DNA from: an uncultured Fidelibacterota bacterium
Lineage (GTDB): Bacteria; Fidelibacterota; Marinisomatia; Marinisomatales; TCS55
Direction of reading: 5' to 3'
Assembly (NCBI GenBank): GCA_913049685.1
Contig: CAJWZD010000009.1
Location: 1-64,000 of the forward strand
Length of the DNA: 64,000 nt
Below, piece after piece: positions 28,384 to 38,791 of the stretch. The translations under genes and the position numbers were made by a program. Every line of letters begins with the position of its first letter. The stretch's first letter is position 1. The notes beneath the pieces are model-generated. The model saw only the letters and a list, made by a program, of their open reading frames with translations. It was not told the origin of the DNA and made no database searches.

Positions 28384-29081
28384 GGTAAGTTCTCATTGGC
28401 ATATTTTAGCATTTTCTTCTGCATGCTAAGCCATCCGAGTCGCACTTCAATATTTATATATCTTACGCCCCATTTTAATGCTGCCCAAGATAAAGACCCA
28501 TCATCATCTTCGGGGTAACTTTCCTGAAGCACAACATTATAAGGCGACTTAGAAAGTATCTCGAAATCTTTTCGGTTTGTACAGAGATAAAAGTCGCGAG
28601 GGTTTTGATTTTTCTTAATTGATACGGTATCGCTTTTAGAAACTTCCTGGTATACATTATACCCTTTAAAATTATTATGGAGTGCAATCAAAAGTTCTCC
28701 ATCTGAAGGAAATATCGTATTTAAAAAATCTTCCCTTTCTTGATCCATAGCATTTAAAACTGATGACTTCTTTTTGTTTGTCCAGTTCGGATTATACTTG
28801 TGGAGATTTTTTTTTGCACCTTCAGATGAGAAAATTCTATTCGGATCTATTAGGCCATCTGCAACTATGATCTCTCTTGTCTCGCTTTGAATGAGAAAAG
28901 CTTTACCCTCATTTCGATGCATATGATCATTAAGAGCCATTTTTGCCGTTTTTTCATCGCCATGAAGCCAAATGTAATGCCTATTAGATTTTCCTTTTTC
29001 CACAACCTGAAATGAGATTTCACCAAATTGAATCTCATCAGAAATCGCTAAATAGGATAAGAATAAGATTATTTTAAACAT
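28380..29081 (-). CDS. Hypothetical exported protein
   Basis: Signal-like N-terminus; converges with the AMP-binding-like gene. Confidence 0.5.
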   Translation of the reverse strand: MFKIILFLSYLAISDEIQFGEISFQVVEKGKSNRHYIWLHGDEKTAKMALNDHMHRNEGKAFLIQSETREIIVADGLIDPNRIFSSEGAKKNLHKYNPNWTNKKKSSVLNAMDQEREDFLNTIFPSDGELLIALHNNFKGYNVYQEVSKSDTVSIKKNQNPRDFYLCTNRKDFEILSKSPYNVVLQESYPEDDDGSLSWAALKWGVRYINIEVRLGWLSMQKKMLKYANENLP

Positions 29082-29146
29082 TTATTTGTCTAAAATTAAG
29101 AAAAATCAGTTTGACATAGATATTATAAAAAAATAAAAATGAAGAA

Positions 29147-29866
29147 TTATCCCCCCGAAATAATAATTAAAGTAACAACCATTAAAGCAGCTGTACCAGC
29201 TGGAGCAAGGCATTGTTCTCTTCTTAGTCTTTTAATCTCTTTCATATAAATTTCTTTGTATTGTTTTTTTAAACTAGGGTCTAGATCTTTATAAAATTTG
29301 CTTTCAGGCGCAGATACTCCCACGTCTCCCATAATGGCTAAAGTCATTAGGGGGATAGTGATAAATGGAATTGGATTAAGACAAGCGCCTGTACCAAGTA
29401 CCGTGTTAATTAATCCATTGTTCTTATTACCCGCCTCTCTCTTTGCTCTCGAAGCAATATTTTGGGATGTGAATCTATTATCTTTTGAAGCGCTTTCCTT
29501 AATAACCGGTGCACTAGCAGATCGTCTAGCAGACATTGGTACTCCACCAATTGATAAAGATTTAATATTGATTCTTTCAACCGTAACTATACCTAGCATT
29601 TCTGATTCGACAATGATTTTTTCTTGATCTTGACTAATTAATTTTCCTTGGACAATATCTCCCGTAACCAAGACAAGTTTTGCCATCATCCCTTCTGTCT
29701 TTTTTTCAATAGGTTTTCCGGTATTTGGATCGAATTTTTGCTTGATCTCTTCGCCAGTATTAGGGTCAAACTTTTTTCTTTCGATTGGTTCACCTGTATT
29801 AGGATCGTATTGCACTTGTCCCGCAAGACAGCTAAACAGAAAAATGAAAGTGACTAATTTTATCAT
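29147..29866 (-). CDS. Exported protein with N-terminal DPNTG(E/K)xI repeats and C-terminal TMs
   Basis: QVQYDPNTGEPIERKKFDPNTGEEIKQKFDPNTGKPIEKK. Confidence 0.6.
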   Translation of the reverse strand: MIKLVTFIFLFSCLAGQVQYDPNTGEPIERKKFDPNTGEEIKQKFDPNTGKPIEKKTEGMMAKLVLVTGDIVQGKLISQDQEKIIVESEMLGIVTVERINIKSLSIGGVPMSARRSASAPVIKESASKDNRFTSQNIASRAKREAGNKNNGLINTVLGTGACLNPIPFITIPLMTLAIMGDVGVSAPESKFYKDLDPSLKKQYKEIYMKEIKRLRREQCLAPAGTAALMVVTLIIISGG

Positions 29867-29884
29867 TACTAAAACATTCTATTT

Positions 29885-31396
29885 CTAGAATTCAAAAAAC
29901 TCCCAATAGAAATCAAGGAAAGGCTGCTGAAAATGTACACCAATTCTAAAATTATCAGTTGGAGCGTATAGCAATCCAAAATCAAAATCAAACATGCTTT
30001 TTTTGCCTTTAATTGAGTCAATTGATAATGGCGTTGAACCGTCAGATCCAGTATAGTCTTGGAATGCATCTCCAGCATCCATACTTCTGTAGCCATTGTC
30101 AATCCAAGTTGACGCAACAAACTTTAGGTCTTTTCTTAGATCGTAGTCTAAACTTGCCCATAGCCTGTAGGGTATTTTATAGTTCTCATCATCAAAAGTA
30201 TAACCTGACTTAAGATAACCTTGTATATTATCTTGAAAAGCATTTGAAACTTTACCTCCAACTGTCCATCCTACTTTTCCGCGGCCAGTCGGGTTAGTTC
30301 TGTGTGATGTGTAAACCAAATAAGCTTCAACGTAAACAGGATTTTCCTCAATATTAGGGTCTTTCATCACATCTTCGATCTCAAGATTTACTAGATTAAT
30401 AGTAGTGTCTGACTTGCCATCAACCTTAATAGCATGGGCATACTTTCCAATTGTGGATTTAACAGGATACGAACGGTGAAAGCCAAGCCCAACAGACATA
30501 CTGCTCTCTTTATCCGCTGACTTTTTATGTCTAAACCTTAATCTAGGATATAAGTTTAAATCACCATTGAAATTAGATGCGTATTTAGTGGTTAATTGGA
30601 ACCTATCTGTCAATCCATACCCCAAAGACATTCCGCTTATATAAAATGTGTTTGGAGCTAGAAGATTTGCTGTTGGATCAAGAAAAACCGAAAGCAGGTT
30701 TGCCTCTCCAATGTAAAAACGCTTAGTCATTTCTGTTTGAGGGTCCCTAATGCCTCCATGGTATCTGCTCATCTTATCAATATTTCTCTTGTGTATAACA
30801 GCATCTCCATATTGTGTGCGTATTGAAAACTCTTCATTTGTCTCTTTAAGTACATGACCTACAAATTTTTCACCCTTTTTATTTGTGATTTCTGCAGTTT
30901 CTGCTAAAAACTCATCTTTTGGAATTTTGAATTCTCCAGATTCGGTTAAAAGAGTAACAAGGTTGTCGTTCACTCCAGTAATTTCGCCTTCGCTTATTGA
31001 CCCATCTTTAAAATGAAATCTTTTTTTCATTCCAACTTCTAAAACACTCGCAGCAATCAAGTCCTTGCTTTGCGCTGAACCTTGCTGGCTTGTGGATTGA
31101 GTATTTTCAACAACTTGCCGTGGAGGATTAATATATTCTAAAACTGAATTTTTGGATATAGTACCATCCTGAAAACCTTTTATTATCTCAACACCTTCTG
31201 ATTGGGTTAATTGATACAATGGTCTATTATAACGCTTTTTTAAATAACTGTCTAGATTGTTATTTGATAGCCCAGCATCACTCGATAGGTTATTTATTGC
31301 CTTTTGCTGACCAAATAGAATGGTCTCCTCTTGAGCGTGAAGTGCAAAACTTAAAAATAAAATAACTAATAAATAATTAAGCCTACGTTTGTTCAT
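29885..31396 (-). CDS. Predicted outer-membrane barrel protein
   Basis: Signal peptide LSFALHA-QEET; alternating beta pattern; terminal ...FLDFYWEFFEF. Confidence 0.5.
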   Translation of the reverse strand: MNKRRLNYLLVILFLSFALHAQEETILFGQQKAINNLSSDAGLSNNNLDSYLKKRYNRPLYQLTQSEGVEIIKGFQDGTISKNSVLEYINPPRQVVENTQSTSQQGSAQSKDLIAASVLEVGMKKRFHFKDGSISEGEITGVNDNLVTLLTESGEFKIPKDEFLAETAEITNKKGEKFVGHVLKETNEEFSIRTQYGDAVIHKRNIDKMSRYHGGIRDPQTEMTKRFYIGEANLLSVFLDPTANLLAPNTFYISGMSLGYGLTDRFQLTTKYASNFNGDLNLYPRLRFRHKKSADKESSMSVGLGFHRSYPVKSTIGKYAHAIKVDGKSDTTINLVNLEIEDVMKDPNIEENPVYVEAYLVYTSHRTNPTGRGKVGWTVGGKVSNAFQDNIQGYLKSGYTFDDENYKIPYRLWASLDYDLRKDLKFVASTWIDNGYRSMDAGDAFQDYTGSDGSTPLSIDSIKGKKSMFDFDFGLLYAPTDNFRIGVHFQQPFLDFYWEFFEF

Positions 31397-31538
31397 TTTG
31401 CGATCCTTGTTATTTTAGTAAATATAATAACAATATTAAAATTAAATATATTAAATAGCAACAATAATTCATTAATAATGAATTTTATTAATTTTTAATT
31501 AAATTGATTCATTAAAAATTTATATTTAGATTGTTTTA

Positions 31539-32228
31539 ATGAATAAAGCGCAAAAATTAATAAATCGCATAATGTTGGAAAATGGATTAAGACACAAATA
31601 TCAAGTTGCTGAATATTTTGGGGTTACCCCTCAAGCGATTAGCACATGGCTCACAAAAGGTGAAGTGCCGTCAAAACACCAGCTGAAAGTAAGAAGTGAG
31701 GTTGAGCAAACTGAAATGCCAGATCATCATGAACCTACATCTGAAGATAGAAAAACGGTTATTGATTATCTTATAAATGAAAATGTTACCCTAAAAAATC
31801 AAATTGCCAATCTGAAAGCTGAGCTTCAAATGTCAAAATCAAAAGGCAATGATGATTTAATATCCAAAATTAACTCAAAATCATTGGTATTAAAGGGGCG
31901 AGTTACAGATGGAATGATAACAGAGATTGGGGGAGATTGGCACAGATTGCTAGGATACAAGGAATCTGATCTCGTAAATCATAAATACGATGAAGGGTTC
32001 ATTCATAAAGAAGATGCTTTTAAAATTCAACAAAACCAAGCTAACCTGCTGCGATCAACAGGATTAAAAGAATCCAGATTTAGCACCATTAGAAGATGGA
32101 AGCATAAAAAAAATAATGAATATATAATGCTATGCATGGTATGGTATGTTGATATTGAGAATGATGAGATTGAAATTATTGCAAAACCAATTGACCACCA
32201 AATTCAAGATACGTTATTTGCGAACTAA
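31539..32228 (+). CDS. HTH (CI/XRE-like) plus coiled coil plus PAS-like regulator
   Basis: YQVAEYFGVTPQAISTWLTKGEVP; WHRLLGYKESDLVNHKYDEGFIHKEDA. Confidence 0.6.
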   Translation: MNKAQKLINRIMLENGLRHKYQVAEYFGVTPQAISTWLTKGEVPSKHQLKVRSEVEQTEMPDHHEPTSEDRKTVIDYLINENVTLKNQIANLKAELQMSKSKGNDDLISKINSKSLVLKGRVTDGMITEIGGDWHRLLGYKESDLVNHKYDEGFIHKEDAFKIQQNQANLLRSTGLKESRFSTIRRWKHKKNNEYIMLCMVWYVDIENDEIEIIAKPIDHQIQDTLFAN

Positions 32229-32230
32229 CT

Positions 32231-32821
32231 ATGAGTCATGTATTGAATAAATTTAAACTTTTGAGGCCGTTATGGATTGTAGGGTTAATTAGTTTTAGCT
32301 TTTCGCAAGACAAGGAAGAAAGAACTCCGCTATGGATAGAAAAAGATGACATTATTATCTCTATCAAACCAAATGCTTTGATGTCGCTTAAAAGCTCGGA
32401 TACAAACGATGAAAAAATTATTAAATATTTTGACGTTGACCACAAAAAGAGGGAGATATATTGCAACATAGATGGTAGTTCAGAAATTCTTTCTTACAAC
32501 TTTGATAATATCGAGTATTTCAAGCCACTTAAAAAAGGTGTACCCTATGCTGTAAAAGTAGTTGCGCTATCTGGAGTTTTAGGAGCAGGTTTAGGATATT
32601 ACAATATTACAAGTAGCAGCCCCAAAGAAAGTGATTCAGAGAAGATATTTCAAGCAGCGTTCTCAGGCTCAATAATAAGCGGTTTTATTGGGAGCTATGT
32701 CTTTTCAGAAAAAAGACCTTATGTAAGTTCTTTTGTTTATATAGATGACAATGGTGAATCAGTACGAAAATTTCCTGAATTGATTCAAATCGGAAAAGAT
32801 GATTGGATAATAATTGAATGA
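32231..32821 (+). CDS. Hypothetical exported protein
   Basis: Signal peptide ISFSFS-QDKEER; glycine-rich TM hairpin. Confidence 0.55.
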   Translation: MSHVLNKFKLLRPLWIVGLISFSFSQDKEERTPLWIEKDDIIISIKPNALMSLKSSDTNDEKIIKYFDVDHKKREIYCNIDGSSEILSYNFDNIEYFKPLKKGVPYAVKVVALSGVLGAGLGYYNITSSSPKESDSEKIFQAAFSGSIISGFIGSYVFSEKRPYVSSFVYIDDNGESVRKFPELIQIGKDDWIIIE

Positions 32822-33708
32822 AAATTCTATCCAAATTCCTTACTGTTATTTTATTTCTAATATCTCCTCTTATATCTGATACCATAATATTTAACGATGG
32901 TCAAATGCTAATAGGAGCGTTAATAAAGATTACAAAAGAGCATCCATACGATCCAAAGACAGGAGCAGAACAAGAGGTGCTCTTTAAAGTAGAAAAATAT
33001 AATTTGAATATGGTTCCAAAAAACTTTGTCATAAATAAAAGCGATGATAATGTGTTTATGTTTGATGTAAATAGTATCTATAAAATTGAAGATGAATATG
33101 GGATGCTTATTTTTTCATCAAACAAAAAATTAGCTTCTAGCACTGGAATTAGAAAAGTAAATCCAGAAACCGGAAATACATTAGAAATAGTTCCAACAAA
33201 TTTAATTATAAAAAAGAATGAAAAAATTAATGAGATCTATCAAGGTTCTGAAATTAGCTTATATTTCTACAACCCTGTTTTTGGGTCTCGCGCAATACCA
33301 ACTAGGATACTTGAAGAAGTTAAATATCAAGGTATTGGGGTGGACTCCGGTTCACAAAAATACTTTGTCAAAACAAATGCAGGTGCTTTTGAAATTGCAA
33401 ATATTCGAAAGGTGGAATACATAACCGATAGAGAGAATAGGGCAATAGAAGGATTTCTAATTTATGGAGGAATTTCTTTGGCTGCAGGGGGCTTGCTTAT
33501 GCTAACAGACTCCGGTGCTAATACTGCAAATGGGGGTCCTGGAATATTAGGGGCTTTGTTAGTTATTGCTTCTCCTTTTGCTGGTTTTTACGGAGCAATG
33601 GAAAATTGGAGTGTATCAGCAAAGAAAGGTTTTGATATTTATAAAGGCGCTTGGGAGTTTGATATAGATTCCATGGTCCGTAACGTTAAATCAGCGGAAC
33701 AAAATTAA
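32818..33708 (+). CDS. Hypothetical exported protein
   Basis: Signal peptide; overlaps previous stop (ATGA-type). Confidence 0.55.
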   Translation: MKILSKFLTVILFLISPLISDTIIFNDGQMLIGALIKITKEHPYDPKTGAEQEVLFKVEKYNLNMVPKNFVINKSDDNVFMFDVNSIYKIEDEYGMLIFSSNKKLASSTGIRKVNPETGNTLEIVPTNLIIKKNEKINEIYQGSEISLYFYNPVFGSRAIPTRILEEVKYQGIGVDSGSQKYFVKTNAGAFEIANIRKVEYITDRENRAIEGFLIYGGISLAAGGLLMLTDSGANTANGGPGILGALLVIASPFAGFYGAMENWSVSAKKGFDIYKGAWEFDIDSMVRNVKSAEQN

Positions 33709-33744
33709 TTTTATCTAAGTTTAAAGATTGAAAGGATAATCATT

Positions 33745-34140
33745 ATGAAAAAATATAATTTTTTACTAGTTACCTTATTTCTTATCGCAGGATGCAGTAA
33801 TGCACCTAAAGAAACACCATCGAAATTAACTCTTGGCCTTGCTCAATCCACCGTAACAAAAGGCGCAAACCAAACTGAGATAACCAAAGTGCTGGGTGCT
33901 CCCAATATCATCTCCAAGGATAAGCAAGGAAACGAAACATGGACCTACGATAGAATTTCAAGAGACGCTGAATCTAGTAGCGGTTCCGGTGTAGGATTTG
34001 GTGCTTTATTTGGTTGGGTATTTGCGGGTGGAAGAAGTTCTGCATCATCAAGCACATCTAATAGATCACTTACAGTTATTATTACATTTGATGATAATAA
34101 AAACGTAATAGATTATGCTTATCAAAGTTTGGAATTCTAA
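33745..34140 (+). CDS. SmpA/BamE-like lipoprotein
   Basis: LIAGCSN lipobox; GANQTEITKVLGAPNIISKDKQGNETWTYD. Confidence 0.6.
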   Translation: MKKYNFLLVTLFLIAGCSNAPKETPSKLTLGLAQSTVTKGANQTEITKVLGAPNIISKDKQGNETWTYDRISRDAESSSGSGVGFGALFGWVFAGGRSSASSSTSNRSLTVIITFDDNKNVIDYAYQSLEF

Positions 34141-34818
34141 ATGCTAATAAGATTCATACGTCCTGAAACGATCTATGCGAGATCTTTATATTATCTCTTA
34201 ATTGGATATTTGGTCGTTGGTCTTTCGGGTTGCAGCACTCCTCCAAGAACTGAAAAACCTCCAACATCAGTAGCAAGAGCTATGGAAACCAGATCTTTTT
34301 CTGGTGATCTAAAAACTGTATTAAAGGCTTCAATTAATTCCCTCCAGGACATGGATTATACAATTGAGGTTCTAAATTCGGATGTTGGTTTAATCACCGC
34401 AAGCAGAACTACAGAAAATAAAAAGGCGAAGCTTGCCAGTGAACAATCCAATGAGGGGATGACTGATTCAGAAAAAGCATGCCTAACAATTGGCGCTATT
34501 GCGGTTATTGCAGTTATTGCTGCCGCAATTTTTGATGGAGATGATGATGATAGAGGTGGAAATACTATATATACTGGAGGTGGTAATGATGATGGGCCTG
34601 ATGGACCAATGATTTACCGCTATAGAGTTACTATAAATTTAACTGAGCTAAACAATGATGAAACCAACGTACGCGTAAGTGCTAGTGGAGAGGTAGAGCA
34701 GGATGGGAAAATACTTTCTACTGGAGGTGTACACGAACCAGAGTTTTTTCAGAAATTCTTTGCAGGCATGAATCAAGGTTTATTCCTTGACCAAAACCAA
34801 CCTATTAAAACAAACTAG
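34141..34818 (+). CDS. Hypothetical lipoprotein
   Basis: GLSGCSTPP lipobox. Confidence 0.55.
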   Translation: MLIRFIRPETIYARSLYYLLIGYLVVGLSGCSTPPRTEKPPTSVARAMETRSFSGDLKTVLKASINSLQDMDYTIEVLNSDVGLITASRTTENKKAKLASEQSNEGMTDSEKACLTIGAIAVIAVIAAAIFDGDDDDRGGNTIYTGGGNDDGPDGPMIYRYRVTINLTELNNDETNVRVSASGEVEQDGKILSTGGVHEPEFFQKFFAGMNQGLFLDQNQPIKTN

Positions 34819-34836
34819 GTCAAATAATTAGCTATT

Positions 34837-35289
34837 TTATAGTTCAGCCAATACATCCTTTGCGTGTGTTTTTGTAGTAACTTTTGAAAAAACTTTTTCA
34901 ATTTTCCCGTTCTCATCAATTATGTAAGTAGATCTATAAATACCTTCGTATTCTCTTCCATACATCTTTTTTACACCCCACGCACCGTACGACTTAATTA
35001 CATCTTTATTTTCATCAGATAGAATTGGGTACTCAAAACTCTGCTTATCGCAAAAATTCTTTTGTCTTTGCACTGAATCAGCACTCATCCCAATAACAGC
35101 AACATTTTTTTCTTTAAACTTTTGGAGTTCATCACGGAACCCCTGACCTTCAGTTGTTCATCCGGATGTACTGGCTTTAGTAAAAAACCACAGTACAACT
35201 TTTTTTCCAGAAAAATCATCAAGCGAAACATTCTCTCCGTCTTGATTTGGAAGAGTAAATCCAGGTGCTTTATCTCCTACGCTTAACAT
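34837..35289 (-). CDS. Bcp/PrxQ-like peroxiredoxin, probable selenoprotein (in-frame TGA at 35160..35158)
   Basis: MLSVGDKAPGFTLPNQDGENVSLDDFSGKKVVLWFFTKASTSG-U-TTEGQGFRDELQKFKEKNVAVIGMSADS...; continuous frame through a single TGA. Confidence 0.85.
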
Positions 35290-35302
35290 AATACCTCCAA
35301 TA

Positions 35303-35767
35303 TTATTTAAAATTCACTTTGGACCACCGCATTCTATCATCGTTACTATTTATCATAGCATTAACAATCTTTAATCCGGTCTTTTGTCCATTCCATACTA
35401 AAGTATTTTTGGCTTCAGTATAATCAACCCATTTAAAGTCAACATGCTCTTCAGATAAAATTACATCTTTTGAATCAACTTCTATACCAAAAACTGGGAC
35501 AAGATTAATTCTATCGCCGTTGGTTTCATAAAATCTACTAACGTGATCTGCCACAAAAATATTCAACGGGTCGAGTCCGGTTTCCTCTTTTAATTCTCTA
35601 ATTGCAGCCTGCCAGGCAAGCTCACCCTTTTCAATCTTACCAGCAACTCCCTGCCAAAGATGCTCATATATTTTATTTTTATTTCGCTTTAGAATTAAAA
35701 ACTCAGGATTATCTTCTAGTAAATTAAAAACATAACAATCTACTACTCTAACAGTAACTTTTGTCAA
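35303..35767 (-). CDS. NUDIX hydrolase
   Basis: GKIEKGELAWQAAIRELKEETGL Nudix box. Confidence 0.93.
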   Translation of the reverse strand: MTKVTVRVVDCYVFNLLEDNPEFLILKRNKNKIYEHLWQGVAGKIEKGELAWQAAIRELKEETGLDPLNIFVADHVSRFYETNGDRINLVPVFGIEVDSKDVILSEEHVDFKWVDYTEAKNTLVWNGQKTGLKIVNAMINSNDDRMRWSKVNFK

Positions 35768-35792
35768 ACTAACTCCTTTTGGTAAAAAATTT

Positions 35793-37943
35793 TCATCTTA
35801 AGAGAACAAATTTTTGAGTTTTATAATTTGAGGCCCATTTAAATCGAACAAAATAGACTCCTGATGGTGCAAGTTTTTCGTTTAAAGTTTTTCCATTCCA
35901 AGTAAATTTTTCATCTTGCGAATCAACATTAAGATTTGCTATTAAATATCCAGCAGCATTGATAATTTCAATTTTATCAAGGCCTACGTTATCCGAGCCA
36001 AAGTTCAATTTAAAGTTAACAACTGATTTTGAGGGATTAGGGTAAATGAAAAGCTGGGTAGATTTTGGATTCGTATTCATTGAATCTGAAACTGTAATTC
36101 CATCTTTGTCTAATGGCATAATCTTATATTCATTAAAACCGTAGTGAGCAATTCCTGAAATATTTTTTATTAGTGTTCCTTTTTTTAGATTTGGCCAGTC
36201 TCCCTCATAAAGATATCTATCTACAATAATTTGGTTACCAAGTGAATCTGAAACAAAGAATTGACCTTTGTCGTTTTGATCTCCCGTAACAACAATATCA
36301 TCTATAGACACCAACATCCCTTCATACTTCTCCCCTTCAAAATTGCACCCCCCTGATAATGCTCCTGGGTTAATAGTCACCGGTTCAATTGTATTATTTG
36401 AAGACAGGATAACTGTATTGGATATATTTGCTAACTCTGTTAATCCATAATACTCTTTAACATCTGCAGTTAGAAGTACATTGCTTCCAACTGGTGGTGG
36501 ATTATAACCGCTATTAATGTATACAAAAATACCAGCCCATTCTAGTTTCGAAGGGTCTTGAATAAAAAAATTAGGGTACTGATCATCTGGTCTTATTGCA
36601 GTAACAACCCCCTCTACTTCAAGCTTTTGACCGGCAAACTTTGATGGAAAACAATCATCACCAACACCCTTATCCGATACAAGTTGAATAAGGTAGGGTG
36701 TAAAACCACTAGTTATTGGAACAGTTATATTTACCTGATCTGATCCCATCTCTCCATCGTTGTCTACCACAGTTAGCTTAAACGATATGGTAGTTGAAAT
36801 ATCAACCGTAGGAACGACAAAGGTTGCGTTTATACTATTTCGATTTGTTAAGGAAACATTTTGACCAGATAGCTGTAGCCAATCATAGGATATAATGGAT
36901 CCGTTTGGATCATAGCTTTTGGATGCATCTAAAATAATAGTTTCGCCAATTTGAGCAACTTGGTCCTCACCTGCATGAGCAATTGGACTGGTAGTTGTTT
37001 TTGATGTATAAACTATCTTAGATATTACGGGATAGTGATCAGATGCATAATAGATTGACTGAATAATCTCTTCTGGAGCTGAATCATTAGTTCCATCAAT
37101 TATTGAGCGATTAAAATGCTTACCATCATTTCCAATAACAGTGTAAGAATTTTCAAGAAGCTTAAGATTGGGATCCGTTTTTGTAAAATGATCTGAGAAT
37201 AAAATAAAATCAAATCTATCATCTAATCCTCCCGTAGAACCTCCATCCCCTATCTGATCTGTGCGCGTTGATTGCGTGTATTTTAAGACATTTGAATTAT
37301 CATCTCTGACCCAATCTCCAATAGGATCTTCAAGATCAACAGACATGCTATCTACCAATAGCTTATATGCTCGCTCATTTGGACTATAAAGATTAAGATC
37401 TCCTGCTAAAATATATCGGTAATCTTTATCTTGCTGACTTATATAGTTTTGCAGTTGCTTAGCCTCTTCCCATCTTCGATTTTCATTACTTGATCCAGTG
37501 CTCGCTTTTAAATGAGCTGAAAAAACTGTGAAAGGTACTACGTCTTGAGCAGCATTTTTTATTGAAAATCTGAACCCACTTATATCTCTTAAATCTGTTG
37601 AGATTGACTTGTTTGAAACCAGGTCCAGAAGGGTGCTTCTATAAATAACACCATTTTCCATATCTCTTGAATTGGATAATGGACCTGAAGAATATTCCTG
37701 CGAATTTTTATTAAAGACCTCATTTAAGAGAAGATCTATTCCACCTTGATCTTCTATCTCTTGAAATGCAACTATATCAGGCTTGATATAGTTAATTACC
37801 TTTTCAAAGTATTGTGCTCTTGAAGCATTATTTTCGCTAAAACGAAGGGCGTTGTACGACATGATCGTTAAGGTATCTTGACCATGTGTAATACCAATTA
37901 AAATCAAAAAAAAAATTGATTTAGAGATTTTAATCAATCTCAA
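35793..37943 (-). CDS. Endonuclease/exonuclease/phosphatase family protein with T9SS type A sorting domain
   Basis: LTIMSYNALRF; IVAFQEIEDQ; AGDLNLY; SDHYPV; C-term LFIYPNPSKSVVNFKL...GVYFVRFKWASNYKTQKFVLLR. Confidence 0.88.
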   Translation of the reverse strand: MRLIKISKSIFFLILIGITHGQDTLTIMSYNALRFSENNASRAQYFEKVINYIKPDIVAFQEIEDQGGIDLLLNEVFNKNSQEYSSGPLSNSRDMENGVIYRSTLLDLVSNKSISTDLRDISGFRFSIKNAAQDVVPFTVFSAHLKASTGSSNENRRWEEAKQLQNYISQQDKDYRYILAGDLNLYSPNERAYKLLVDSMSVDLEDPIGDWVRDDNSNVLKYTQSTRTDQIGDGGSTGGLDDRFDFILFSDHFTKTDPNLKLLENSYTVIGNDGKHFNRSIIDGTNDSAPEEIIQSIYYASDHYPVISKIVYTSKTTTSPIAHAGEDQVAQIGETIILDASKSYDPNGSIISYDWLQLSGQNVSLTNRNSINATFVVPTVDISTTISFKLTVVDNDGEMGSDQVNITVPITSGFTPYLIQLVSDKGVGDDCFPSKFAGQKLEVEGVVTAIRPDDQYPNFFIQDPSKLEWAGIFVYINSGYNPPPVGSNVLLTADVKEYYGLTELANISNTVILSSNNTIEPVTINPGALSGGCNFEGEKYEGMLVSIDDIVVTGDQNDKGQFFVSDSLGNQIIVDRYLYEGDWPNLKKGTLIKNISGIAHYGFNEYKIMPLDKDGITVSDSMNTNPKSTQLFIYPNPSKSVVNFKLNFGSDNVGLDKIEIINAAGYLIANLNVDSQDEKFTWNGKTLNEKLAPSGVYFVRFKWASNYKTQKFVLLR

Positions 37944-38791
37944 TCTACCACCTGAGAAAGAAATTTAAATTCAATACCTCGATCAATCAAATCAGGAATT
38001 TTTTTCTGCAAAACTTCCAGTGTATTTCTCTTAACGTGACCAATTCCAATTGCTAGGCCTTTTTTTTCTGCAATCTCTACGAGCTTATCAAGTTGGCTTA
38101 AAATATTTTCAGTGTTTAGATCATTATCCAGAAAAATATGACGTCTAGCTGTTGGCACACCAGCAGAACGCATAGTATTTTCTGCAACTGTTTTTGACGA
38201 TGTTCTGCTATCGAGGAAGAATTTGTTATTATTTTTTAAAACAGAGGCGACGACCGCCATAACTCTTTTATCAGAAGTCGCTTTAGATCCTTGATGATTA
38301 TTAATACCAATAGCCTCAGGTATGTCGCTTAATGCCTCGCTCAATCTCCATTCAATTTCCTCGCTCGTCATTCCTGTCTTGAGTTTAAATCCATCTTCCC
38401 CGGAAGAAGCCACGGAGGATTGCATAGGCATATGTATGATAACTTCCTTACCAGCATTTACAACTTTTTTTGCAATTCGAGAACTTTGACTGTGACCTGG
38501 TAGCACTGCGCAGGTAATTGGAACTGGTAAATTAATAAATCCATCTGATATTGCGTCATTTCTATAACCAAAATCATCTATAACAAGAACGATAGTATTT
38601 ACTGTTTCTGTAACAACGCTTATCACGCTATCTTTAAGGGCAGGCTCTTCAGCGGGTTCTATTTTTTCGACTGGGGCGCGAATCGCTAAATCTAATTTTC
38701 TCAATGCAGAATAGTTGCTCAAAAGTAAAATAACTATTGTGACAGATAATGCCCATATTATTCGTTTGTATTTTGTTATGCTATTTATCAC
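37940..38791 (-). CDS. Divergent polysaccharide deacetylase family (YibQ-like)
   Basis: IVLVIDDFGYRND; VPITCAVLPGHSQSSRIAK; GINNHQGSKATSD. Confidence 0.85.
   Translation of the reverse strand: MINSITKYKRIIWALSVTIVILLLSNYSALRKLDLAIRAPVEKIEPAEEPALKDSVISVVTETVNTIVLVIDDFGYRNDAISDGFINLPVPITCAVLPGHSQSSRIAKKVVNAGKEVIIHMPMQSSVASSGEDGFKLKTGMTSEEIEWRLSEALSDIPEAIGINNHQGSKATSDKRVMAVVASVLKNNNKFFLDSRTSSKTVAENTMRSAGVPTARRHIFLDNDLNTENILSQLDKLVEIAEKKGLAIGIGHVKRNTLEVLQKKIPDLIDRGIEFKFLSQVVD

Noticed and set aside
29700-29840. Short tandem repeat as a possible CRISPR-like array
   Set aside because: Repeats are protein-coding DPNTG units in frame with a signal peptide; no regular repeat-spacer structure. No CRISPR array was seen in the window.
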